Notes: generated by a model not told the origin, from the letters alone. A stretch of DNA of 5,260 nucleotides from Syntrophobacterales bacterium (GCA_020052215.1 JAGVPN010000265.1:1-5260), one strand, 5' to 3'. Positions 1 to 4,901 are shown, numbered from the stretch's first letter. A program made the numbers and translations.

Positions 1-284
1 ATGTTGATGAAGACCTTGCGGTGGTTGAAGGCGCCGCCGGCCCCGTCCGGCCCCCAGAGGAGGTCTTGTAAAGCCTCGGGCCCGGTGACCATGGCGATAA
101 CCACGTCCGCGGCCCTGGCCAGGGTCTTGGGATGGGAGGCCAGACCGGCCCCTTGCTTCACCAGGGGTTCGGCCTTCTCCGGGCTGCGGTTGAAGACCAT
201 GACGGGGTAGCCGGCCTTCAGAAGGTTGGCGGCCATGGGAGTCCCCATGATTCCCAGGCCCATAAATCCGATCTTGTGCTTCAT
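1..284 (-). CDS. NAD(P)-dependent beta-hydroxyacid dehydrogenase (3-hydroxyisobutyrate dehydrogenase-like), N-terminal part
   Basis: The visible 94 residues are the start of a Rossmann-fold oxidoreductase, and the rest lies beyond the left edge. Residues 5-14 read IGFMGLGIMG, the GxGxxG dinucleotide-binding loop. It is followed by the family-typical stretch TPMAANLLKAGYPVMVFNRS, where N-R-S after the second strand favours NADP(H), though this is only suggestive. A later segment, VVIAMVTGPEAL, matches the usual 'advvi.mv..p.av' region. Members oxidise 3-hydroxy acids such as 3-hydroxyisobutyrate or tartronate semialdehyde-type substrates in the cytoplasm. The substrate cannot be told here because the catalytic Lys region is outside the window. 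The start is the ATG at 284-282, backed by a GGAGGA Shine-Dalgarno (297-292) seven bases upstream. It is divergent from the peroxiredoxin gene. Glyoxylate/succinic semialdehyde reductases share this N-terminus. Confidence 0.87.
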   Translation of the reverse strand, partial: MKHKIGFMGLGIMGTPMAANLLKAGYPVMVFNRSPEKAEPLVKQGAGLASHPKTLARAADVVIAMVTGPEALQDLLWGPDGAGGAFNHRKVFIN

Positions 285-475
285 ATCACTGTCCTCCGCG
301 CGGCGTTCATTTAGGAGACCCTTCCGGCCCGGGCTCACGTTCTAAATATAAGACCTGAGATCCAATCAGCCACCTCTGCCCCTAACTCTTCCGGACTCTT
401 TTTATAACTGGCATTTCCCCACCGAAATGCTTAAGGTTATCAAAAAATTCTGTGGCGGGAGAGAGGTGGTTACCC
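285..475. other. Divergent intergenic region with weak promoter candidates
   Basis: This 191-base spacer must hold promoters for the dehydrogenase (minus) and the peroxiredoxin (plus). I see a TATATT on the minus strand at 350-345 and a TATAAC on the plus strand at 403-408, both plausible -10 boxes, but neither has a good -35 at 16-18 bases. The plus-strand side also has an AT-rich stretch near 431-450. No RNA gene or convincing operator is visible. The two -10 calls are tentative. Confidence 0.3.
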
Positions 476-943
476 ATGGCGAGACTTAAGCCAGGCGATG
501 CGGCCCCGGAGTTTCAGTTGCCCGATCAGCACGGCGAGACGGTCAAGTTGGCGGATTTTGGCGGCGGCCAGCTGCTGATCTACTTCTACCCCAAGGCCGA
601 CACTCCGGGGTGCACCCGGCAGGCGTGCAGCATCCGGGACGCCCGGGAGGAGTTGCGGGAGATGGGCCTGGCGGTGGTGGGCATCAGCCCGGATCAGCCG
701 GCCAGGCAACAGAAGTTCGACGACAAGTACGGTTTGACCTTCCCTCTCCTGGCGGACCCGGACCACCGGGTGGCGGAGGCCTACGGCGCCTGGGGCGAAA
801 AAACTTCCTACGGCAAAAAATCCCTGGGGATCATCCGCTCGTCGTTTTTGGTTGATGGCGCGGGGAAGATCGTGGCGGCCTGGTACGGGGTCAAGCCGGA
901 AGACACGGTGCCCAAGGCCCAAAAGGCTTTGCGCGGGGGGTGA
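476..943 (+). CDS. bcp: Thioredoxin-dependent thiol peroxidase, Bcp/PrxQ peroxiredoxin
   Basis: This is a 155-residue cytoplasmic peroxiredoxin that reduces hydrogen peroxide and organic hydroperoxides with electrons from thioredoxin. The length matches the Bcp family (about 150-157). Residues 36-46 read YFYPKADTPGC, the family signature. Cys46 is the peroxidatic cysteine, and Cys51, five residues on in the same helix, is the resolving cysteine of the atypical 2-Cys class. Thr43 and Arg121 (in GIIRSSFLVD) fit the active-site Thr and Arg. The ending WYGVKPEDTVPKAQKAL is typical of the C-terminal strand and helix. I chose the ATG at 476 rather than the in-frame GTG at 452 because AGGTGG at 464-469 sits six bases before it and the shorter protein matches the family. 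The gene is convergent with the radical SAM gene, 25 bases apart. It probably gives peroxide protection in an anaerobe exposed to traces of oxygen. Confidence 0.95.
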   Translation: MARLKPGDAAPEFQLPDQHGETVKLADFGGGQLLIYFYPKADTPGCTRQACSIRDAREELREMGLAVVGISPDQPARQQKFDDKYGLTFPLLADPDHRVAEAYGAWGEKTSYGKKSLGIIRSSFLVDGAGKIVAAWYGVKPEDTVPKAQKALRGG

Positions 944-951
944 GCCGAGAA

Positions 952-980
952 GGTGCGCGGTGCGCACCCTACGCTTTTTT
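952..980 (+). terminator. Probable rho-independent terminator of the peroxiredoxin gene
   Basis: A perfect 7-bp GC-rich stem, GGTGCGC (952-958) with GCGCACC (962-968), has a three-base loop. It begins nine bases after the peroxiredoxin stop and is followed, after six bases, by six Ts (975-980). The gap between stem and T-run is longer than ideal, and the T-run lies inside the 3' end of the opposing radical SAM gene. No T-run follows the stem on the minus strand, so it serves mainly the plus strand. Confidence 0.5.
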
Positions 981-2126
981 GTCCCAAATGCCCGGGATGG
1001 CCCCGCCGCAGTAAGCGCAGTTGCCGCCCTGGAGGTGGGTCTCGCCGATCTTGTAGCCCTGGCGGGCGATGATCATTTTCCCGCAGTGATGGCAGAAGGT
1101 ATTTTCGGCCTCATGCCCGGGCAGGTTGCCGATATAGACATACTGCAAGCCCGCCTTCAAAGCCAGGTCCCGGGCCCGCTCCAGGGTGCTCACCGGGGTG
1201 GGATAATGATTCAGCATCTTGTAAAGGGGATAAAACCGGGAGAAGTGCAGCGGCGTCAGGGGGCCCAGCTCATTTTTGATCCAGGCGCACATGCGGCTGA
1301 GTTGGTCCGGGGCGTCGTTCAACTGGGGGATGACCAGGTTGACGATTTCTACGTGGACGTTGCGGCGGCGGAGGGTTTTCAGGGTGTTGAGCACCGGTTC
1401 CAGTTCGGCGTCCACCAGTTCCCGGTAAAACTTGCCGTCAAAGGCCTTGAGGTCGATGCAGGCGGCGTCCAGGAGCCCCGCCAGTTCTTCCAGGGGTTGG
1501 GCGTTGATGTAGCCCGCCGAATGGCAGACATTCAGGATCCCGGCGGATTTGGCCAACCGGCCCACGTCCCGCATATATTCAAAAAAGATGATGGGTTCGA
1601 CGTAAGTGTGGGCAATGGAGCGGCAGCGGTTGTCCCGGGCCGCGGCCACCACTTTTTCCGGAGGCAGGTCGAAGTTGTAGGTCTTCTCGGGCCGGGTCTG
1701 GGAGATTTCCCAATTCTGGCAGAACTTGCAGTGCAGGTTGCAGCCCGCGGTGGCGATGGAAAAAGACAGGCTTCCGGGCAGGATATGGAAAAAGGGTTTT
1801 TTTTCAATGGGGTCCAGGTGGACGGCGCAGGGGTTGCCATACACCAGGCTGTAATATTTGCCGGCGCGGTTCTCCCGGACGCCGCATTCCCCCCGGTCCC
1901 CGGGCAAAACCTCGCAGTTCCGGGGACAGAGCTGGCATAGCACCAGGCCCCGGTCCATCTGGCGGTAGAAGGCGGCGGGATGGGGCTTAAAAAAGCCGTA
2001 CTGCATCGCCTGGGCGCGGGCTGGCCGGGCGGGGAGGGACAGCAGGGCCAGGGCCCCGGCGCCGGCCTGGATAAAAGTCCGGCGGCTGCACCTAGAGGAG
2101 CATAAACCTTGCCACCCGGACTTCAT
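969..2126 (-). CDS. amrS: AmmeMemoRadiSam system radical SAM enzyme with Tat signal peptide
   Basis: This 385-residue protein is related to pyruvate-formate-lyase activating enzymes. The radical SAM cluster motif CX3CX2C is at Cys129, Cys133 and Cys136 (GCNLHCKFCQNW). Before it is a second cysteine set, C64-x2-C67-x3-C71-x9-C81 (CQLCPRNC...GECG), typical of the AmrS group. The C-terminus has two CxxC pairs (345/348 and 370/373), probably a metal-binding knuckle. The N-terminus has a twin-arginine motif S14-R-R-T-F-I19, a hydrophobic Ala/Leu segment and an Ala-Arg-Ala site near residue 38, so export as a folded Fe-S protein is predicted. I chose the ATG at 2126 over the GTG at 2180 because AAGGAAGG (2142-2135) lies eight bases upstream and the GTG has no ribosome site. 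The usual partners, a Memo-like protein and an AMMECR1-domain protein, are not in the window. The reaction is, to my knowledge, not settled. Confidence 0.9.
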   Translation of the reverse strand: MKSGWQGLCSSRCSRRTFIQAGAGALALLSLPARPARAQAMQYGFFKPHPAAFYRQMDRGLVLCQLCPRNCEVLPGDRGECGVRENRAGKYYSLVYGNPCAVHLDPIEKKPFFHILPGSLSFSIATAGCNLHCKFCQNWEISQTRPEKTYNFDLPPEKVVAAARDNRCRSIAHTYVEPIIFFEYMRDVGRLAKSAGILNVCHSAGYINAQPLEELAGLLDAACIDLKAFDGKFYRELVDAELEPVLNTLKTLRRRNVHVEIVNLVIPQLNDAPDQLSRMCAWIKNELGPLTPLHFSRFYPLYKMLNHYPTPVSTLERARDLALKAGLQYVYIGNLPGHEAENTFCHHCGKMIIARQGYKIGETHLQGGNCAYCGGAIPGIWDKKA

Positions 2127-2266
2127 GGGGGATACCTTCCTTGACCCGGAATCCCGGGACGGCGTGAAGCGATGCCGCACCTAAGCAGATGGCATTAGGC
2201 CCGAGGCGGGGCCAGCCAAATCATCGGACCACTGAAGACGGGCGTGGGCGGAAGCGGGTGGCTCGA

Positions 2267-2551
2267 TCAGGAACCGTTGATGAGGTTGCGCAGCACCCCG
2301 GAAGTCTTAAAGACCACCACCTTGCGGGCCCGGAGGATGAGATTCTCCTTGGTTTGGGGGTTGCGTCCCCGGCGGGCGTTCTTTTGCCTTACCGAGAATT
2401 TTCCAAAGCCGCTGATGAGCAGGTCTTCTCCCTGGGCCAGGGATTCCTTCATAATATCCAGGACCCGTTCCACCGTTGAACGTGATTCTTGCTTGCTTAA
2501 ACCTACCTGCGTCTGTAAGCGGCTGATCAATTTTTCCTTGGTGAGGGCCAT
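2267..2551 (-). CDS. ihfA: Integration host factor, alpha subunit (HU/IHF family DNA-bending protein)
   Basis: This 94-residue protein has the full HU/IHF fold: an N-terminal helical dimerisation part (LTKEKLISRLQTQVGLSKQES), the GFGKFSV turn (48-54), and the DNA-gripping beta arm ending in GRNPQTKE (62-69). Pro65 is the residue that intercalates and kinks DNA in this family. RxARKVVVF and the C-terminal helix complete the domain. Length and the 'N.R.GRNP.T' arm favour IHF-alpha over HU, although deltaproteobacterial family members can be hard to separate. IHF bends nucleoid DNA at specific sites and helps sigma54 activation and recombination. The start ATG is preceded by GGAGGA (2566-2561), nine bases upstream. 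It has its own promoter at 2594-2621, so it is likely transcribed apart from the polyferredoxin gene. It is not next to pheT here, the usual neighbour in gammaproteobacteria. Confidence 0.9.
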   Translation of the reverse strand: MALTKEKLISRLQTQVGLSKQESRSTVERVLDIMKESLAQGEDLLISGFGKFSVRQKNARRGRNPQTKENLILRARKVVVFKTSGVLRNLINGS

Positions 2552-2593
2552 AACCTGATCTCCTCCGGCTATCCCGGTGAAATTACTTAATTT

Positions 2594-2621
2594 ATTATGA
2601 AGGAAATCCAGGGGGTGTCAA
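2594..2621 (-). promoter_or_regulatory. Sigma70-type promoter of ihfA
   Basis: On the minus strand a perfect -35 TTGACA (2621-2616) is followed by CATAAT (2599-2594) with a 16-base spacer. An overlapping TAATAA gives an 18-base spacer. Transcription would begin near 2587, giving a leader of about 36 bases that carries the ihfA ribosome site. The promoter begins only 18 bases beyond the stop of the upstream polyferredoxin gene. Confidence 0.6.
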
Positions 2622-2638
2622 GCATTTTTTCTCAGGGT

Positions 2639-3526
2639 TTATAAAGGGGAGGTGGCGCGCTTGACTTTGGCCGTTTTGCCCGGCGGACGGCGCATGCTGA
2701 AATCCAGGGCCCGGAAGTGACAGGCGTCCACGCACTTAAGGCACATGATGCACTCCCGGCTGTCGAATTCCTGGTTGGGCACGACCCCGGTGGGACACTG
2801 GCGGACGCAGGCGCCGCACTCCACGCAATTGCCGGCCACGAACTCCAACTGCACCAGGGAAATCCGGCTAAAGAGGCTGTAGAAGGCGCCCAGGGGGCAG
2901 ATCACCCGGCAGAAAAACCGGCTGATGAGGATGGCGGAGACCAGGATCAGGATGAGGACGGCAAGCTTGATCCAGAAGTAAAAGCCCACAGTGGCCCACA
3001 AGCTGGGTTTCAGCAAGAGCAGGGGGATGGCGCCCTCCAGGGTGCCGGCGGGACAGATGAGCTTGCAGAACCAGGGGTGACCCAACCCGGAGGCGTCCAC
3101 GAAAAAGACGGGCATGATCACCACCGTCAGTCCCAGCACCCCGTACTTCCCCCAGCGCAGGCCTTTCCACAAGGTAAATTTCGGGGTGGGGATCTTGTGA
3201 ATCAGATCCTGGATGAACCCGAAGGGGCAGACCCAGCCGCAGGTCAACCGGCCCACCGCGGTGCCGATGAAGCCCAGATAGCCCACCACGATGGCGCCCG
3301 TGAGGGGAAAGCCGCCCGTGCTGAACCGCAGGCTGGCCATGAAATTCTGGAAGGCCCCCACCGGACAGGACAGTAGCGCCCCGGGACAGGAGTAGCAATT
3401 GAGGCCCGGATTGCACACCGCTTTTAATGGACCCTGATAAATTACCGAGCCCCCGAAGGGGAAGAGCAAGTAGGCGTTGGTACCCAACGCCATCAGGGTC
3501 TGGATCAGTGACCGTAGTCTGGTCAT
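2639..3526 (-). CDS. Membrane-bound 4Fe-4S polyferredoxin, NapH/YccM-like
   Basis: This 295-residue integral membrane protein has many iron-sulfur ligands. Two intramembrane-edge motifs typical of NapH/MauN-like quinol-linked proteins are present: CGWVCPFG (Cys96, Cys100) and CRVICPLG (Cys206, Cys210). A third related pair is CKLICPAG (Cys154, Cys158). The C-terminal domain has two full ferredoxin motifs, C234-x2-C-x2-C-x3-C244-P and C259-x2-C-x2-C-x3-C269. An extra N-terminal set, Cys38/44/47/54 (NCYSCPGALLSCPVG), may hold another cluster. Hydrophobic stretches near residues 7-25, 73-92, 128-144 and 180-202 are membrane spans. Such proteins pass electrons between the quinone pool or cytoplasmic donors and periplasmic partners. 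The ATG overlaps the TAA of the putative selenoprotein gene by one base, so the two are probably translationally coupled and may work together. The specific acceptor is unknown. Confidence 0.9.
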   Translation of the reverse strand: MTRLRSLIQTLMALGTNAYLLFPFGGSVIYQGPLKAVCNPGLNCYSCPGALLSCPVGAFQNFMASLRFSTGGFPLTGAIVVGYLGFIGTAVGRLTCGWVCPFGFIQDLIHKIPTPKFTLWKGLRWGKYGVLGLTVVIMPVFFVDASGLGHPWFCKLICPAGTLEGAIPLLLLKPSLWATVGFYFWIKLAVLILILVSAILISRFFCRVICPLGAFYSLFSRISLVQLEFVAGNCVECGACVRQCPTGVVPNQEFDSRECIMCLKCVDACHFRALDFSMRRPPGKTAKVKRATSPL

Positions 3527-3531
3527 TATCC
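3502..3531 (-). promoter_or_regulatory. Candidate bacterial SECIS hairpin downstream of the TGA codon
   Basis: Starting 19 bases after the TGA, the minus-strand RNA can fold as GGAU (3531-3528) with AUCC (3505-3502), a 2x3 internal loop, then UGACC (3525-3521) with GGUCA (3513-3509), and a seven-base loop AGACUAC (3520-3514). A G in the first two loop positions, an upper stem of five pairs, and a loop about 30 bases after the UGA fit general rules for bacterial SECIS elements. The ATG of the polyferredoxin lies within the 5' arm. A competing, shorter hairpin closer to the UGA pairs UAUC (3541-3538) with GAUA (3530-3527) around a GGGGUGG loop. Bacterial SECIS sequences vary widely, so the choice is uncertain. 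Confidence 0.45.
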
Positions 3532-3657
3532 CACCCCGATACAGGCTAGTCAGATGGTGTTGCCCAGATTCATCAGGTATCCCAACTCACCCGTGTTGAC
3601 CCCGATAATAAATAAGATGGTGAAAATGATGATGAGCCACAGGACTTTCTTGGGCAT
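3526..3657 (-). CDS. Small membrane selenoprotein with C-terminal Sec-x-x-Cys (CD1871A-like), TGA read as selenocysteine
   Basis: If the in-frame TGA at 3552-3550 is selenocysteine, this gene encodes 43 residues. MPKK is followed by a single membrane span (about residues 5-20, VLWLIIIFTILFIIGV), then NTGELGYLMNLGNTI, Sec36, and LACIGVG. The ending Sec-L-A-C-I-G-V-G mirrors the C-L-E-C-I-G-I-G ending, preceded by a Gly-Glu, that I recall for the CD1871A family of small CXXC proteins. That recollection was not checked by search. Reading through the TGA ends in TAA sharing a base with the next ATG (TAATG), a common coupling arrangement. If TGA were a stop, the protein would be 35 residues and would lose its only cysteine. 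GGGAGG lies seven bases before the ATG. Positive N-terminal residues suggest the Sec/Cys pair faces the periplasm, where it could exchange thiols or take electrons from the adjacent polyferredoxin. That role is inferred. Confidence 0.8.
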
Positions 3658-3745
3658 GCGCCCCCCTCCCGATAGATCCCGCTCACCTTGGCAAGGCGGT
3701 TGATCGAACCCCAGACATACTTCTCATCAAACTTATATCCATTCT

Positions 3746-3774
3746 ATTATATCCATGCGGGGGGTTCCGGGGAA
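3746..3774 (-). promoter_or_regulatory. Probable promoter of the selenoprotein-polyferredoxin operon
   Basis: A perfect -10 TATAAT lies on the minus strand at 3751-3746. The -35 position, 17 bases upstream (3774-3769), reads TTCCCC, a poor match, so the promoter may need an activator. Transcription would start near 3739, giving a leader of about 80 bases before the selenoprotein ATG. A second TATAAG (3737-3732) is an alternative -10. Confidence 0.4.
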
Positions 3775-3787
3775 AAAATTTTTCCGG
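3767..3787. promoter_or_regulatory. Palindrome between the divergent promoters
   Basis: GGAAAAA (3771-3777) and TTTTTCC (3779-3785) are perfect inverted arms around one base. The flanking CCGG at 3767-3770 and 3784-3787 extends the symmetry if a GG is bulged. It overlaps the -35 position of the minus-strand promoter and lies upstream of the plus-strand one, a suitable place for a regulator that controls the operon. The cognate protein is not known. Confidence 0.3.
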
Positions 3788-3801
3788 ATGAAGACAATTT
3801 C

Positions 3802-3829
3802 TTGACAAATACATATTTATTAGTATATT
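3802..3829 (+). promoter_or_regulatory. Sigma70-type promoter of the ArsR-family gene
   Basis: TTGACA (3802-3807) and TATATT (3824-3829) are separated by 16 bases in a very AT-rich segment. The predicted transcription start, about 3836-3837, falls next to the ATG at 3838, and no Shine-Dalgarno is visible before that ATG. The mRNA may therefore be leaderless or nearly so. Confidence 0.65.
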
Positions 3830-3836
3830 TGAATAT
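3825..3836. promoter_or_regulatory. Possible ArsR-type operator overlapping the -10 box
   Basis: ATATT (3825-3829), TG, AATAT (3832-3836) is a perfect 5-2-5 inverted repeat over the -10 box and predicted start. ArsR/SmtB repressors usually bind AT-rich imperfect palindromes in this position and repress their own genes. In such AT-rich DNA a short palindrome can arise by chance, so this is a weak call. Confidence 0.3.
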
Positions 3837-3837
3837 T

Positions 3838-4137
3838 ATGAATGATGCATATTTACAGGAGCGGTTGGAGCGGGCGGCCCGGTGCCTCAAGGTGCTGGCC
3901 CACCCAATTCGCCTGATGATCATCCATCTACTGGGCGAAGGCGAACTGTCGGTGCAGGAGTTGGAAAAGGCGGTGGGTGTCAGCCAATCCAGCATGTCCC
4001 AGCACTTGGGCCTGCTCAAGGACAAGGAAATCCTGGAATCCCGGCGGGTGGCCCAACAGGTGTTTTACCGCCTGCGGGATGCCCGGCTCCTGCAACTCAC
4101 GGCGATTACCCGGGAGCTGTTCTGCCGGACGGAGTGA
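3838..4137 (+). CDS. ArsR/SmtB-family winged-helix transcriptional repressor
   Basis: This 99-residue regulator is one winged-helix domain. CLKVLAHPIRLMIIHLL (16-32) is the family's first helical core. ELSVQELEKAVGVSQSSMSQHLGLLKDKEIL (36-66) is the helix-turn-helix with the S-Q-H-L recognition helix, and ESRRVAQQVFYRLRD (67-81) is the wing. The metal-site motif ELCVCDL of arsenic/zinc sensors is replaced by ELSVQEL, so a classical alpha3 metal site is absent. Two cysteines remain, Cys16 near the N-terminus and Cys96 in RELFC. A C-terminal cysteine at this place is also seen in persulfide sensors such as BigR/SqrR, but their other cysteine (LMILC) is His30 here. The ATG at 3838 fits the family length. 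An open frame upstream to 3688 runs through the promoter and is not credible. It likely represses itself and perhaps the divergent selenoprotein operon. The DsrE-like gene follows after 126 bases. Confidence 0.9.
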   Translation: MNDAYLQERLERAARCLKVLAHPIRLMIIHLLGEGELSVQELEKAVGVSQSSMSQHLGLLKDKEILESRRVAQQVFYRLRDARLLQLTAITRELFCRTE

Positions 4138-4263
4138 GACCAGGGCCGCAACGCCAGGACCTGAAGACGAAACCGATCTACCCCGGAGGACCGGCCGCAC
4201 CGGCAACCCATTTCTGGAAATCAGATCAACGAATTTAGCCAAGATATTAAGGAGAAAAACCTC

Positions 4264-4713
4264 ATGACTGTCACCAAACCGAAAGAAACCGCCGCCTTTA
4301 TCTGTTCCCGGGATACCTTGGACGGCGCCTATCCGCCGCTCATCCTGGCCATCAACGCCGCCCGGGCCGGCATGGAAGCCAAAGTTTTCTTTACCTTTAT
4401 GGGCATCAACCTGGCCTGCAAAGGCGGCATTGAGAAGGCCAGATTCATTCCGCCCGGGGTTATGGGCGCGGTGCCGGGAATGTCCGCCATTGCCACCGGC
4501 ATGATGAAGAAGAAGATCGACAAGGCCCAGATCCCGACTCTGCCGGAACTGATGGAGATGGCCCAACTGGAAGGGGTGGAGTTGGTAGTCTGCAGGATGA
4601 CCATCGACATGATGGAATTAAAAGAAGACCAACTGGTGGAAGGGTCCATCGTCTGGAACGCCGAGGAATTCATCAGATACGCCAAGGACTGCAAGATTTG
4701 CCTGTTTATCTAA
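4264..4713 (+). CDS. DsrE/DsrF-like (DsrE2-type) sulfur-relay family protein
   Basis: This 149-residue protein has the DsrE-like fold: FICSRDTLDGAYPPLILAINAARAGMEAKVFFTFMGINL (12-50) is the first half, PGMSAIATGMMKKKIDKAQIPTLPELMEMA (71-100) is the typical DsrE2 middle region, and VELVVCRMTIDMM (105-117) contains Cys110 at the place where DsrE2 proteins have a conserved cysteine that can carry persulfide. Other cysteines are Cys14, Cys52 and a C-terminal pair Cys143-K-I-Cys146 three residues before the end. Members act in cytoplasmic sulfur transfer, often beside sulfurtransferases and ArsR-type regulators. AAGGAG (nine bases upstream of the ATG) is a good ribosome site. The gene follows the ArsR gene in the same direction with no obvious promoter between them, so co-transcription is likely. 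The partner sulfur donor is not visible here. Confidence 0.88.
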   Translation: MTVTKPKETAAFICSRDTLDGAYPPLILAINAARAGMEAKVFFTFMGINLACKGGIEKARFIPPGVMGAVPGMSAIATGMMKKKIDKAQIPTLPELMEMAQLEGVELVVCRMTIDMMELKEDQLVEGSIVWNAEEFIRYAKDCKICLFI

Positions 4714-4832
4714 CCTGACACCGGATGGTGAGGGGGATTTTTCGTATTTGTTGAATGGGGGTATCCGGTTGACTCACGTACCCACTAGATGTTGTTCTTG
4801 ATTAACGACTCCATGAATGGATATTTAATGAA

Positions 4833-4851
4833 CTTTAGTTCTCAACTAAAG
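4833..4851. terminator. Perfect AT-rich inverted repeat, possible terminator or regulator site
   Basis: CTTTAGTT (4833-4840) and AACTAAAG (4844-4851) form an 8-bp stem with a three-base loop, about 120 bases after the DsrE-like gene. The stem has few GC pairs and no T-run directly after it, so termination is only possible, not clear. Confidence 0.3.
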
Positions 4852-4857
4852 CGCTTT

Positions 4858-4901
4858 ATTCCCACCCCCTTGATGGGGGAGGGTTAGGGTGGGGTGGGAA
4901 T
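4858..4901. repeat. REP-like palindromic repeat, copy 1
   Basis: ATTCCCACCCC (4858-4868) pairs perfectly with GGGGTGGGAAT (4891-4901), 11 bp. Inside lies a second short pairing, CCCCC with GGGGG around TTGAT. Read on the minus strand, the core (CCACCCTAACCCTCCCCC..) resembles copy 2, so the two are inverted relative to each other. Repeats with a 'CCCTAACCCTCTCCC...GGGAGAGGG' pattern are common between genes in proteobacteria. Confidence 0.6.

Noticed and set aside
852..1940. A 362-codon open frame on the plus strand.
   Set aside because: It is antisense to the clearly recognisable radical SAM gene, and its translation shows no family motif.
2127..2180. An 18-residue extension of the radical SAM protein from a GTG.
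   Set aside because: The GTG lacks a ribosome site, while the ATG at 2126 has AAGGAAGG at good spacing and puts the Tat motif near the N-terminus.
2198..2213. A GGCCC/GGGCC hairpin between ihfA and the radical SAM gene as terminator.
   Set aside because: Five pairs and no T-run on either strand; termination cannot be supported.
2717..3376. A 219-codon plus-strand open frame.
   Set aside because: It is a shadow of the polyferredoxin gene, with a biased composition rich in Gly, Ala, His and Gln and no domain signature.
3550..3657. A 35-residue membrane peptide ending at the TGA.
   Set aside because: The conserved-looking Leu-Ala-Cys-Ile-Gly-Val-Gly tail after the TGA and the exact TAATG junction are better explained by readthrough as selenocysteine.
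3688..3837. A 50-residue N-terminal extension of the ArsR-family protein.
   Set aside because: It runs through the TTGACA/TATATT promoter, has no family similarity, and would make the regulator unusually long.
4719..4730. A CACC/GGTG hairpin just after the DsrE-like gene as terminator.
   Set aside because: The stem has only four pairs, and the short T-run follows too far away.
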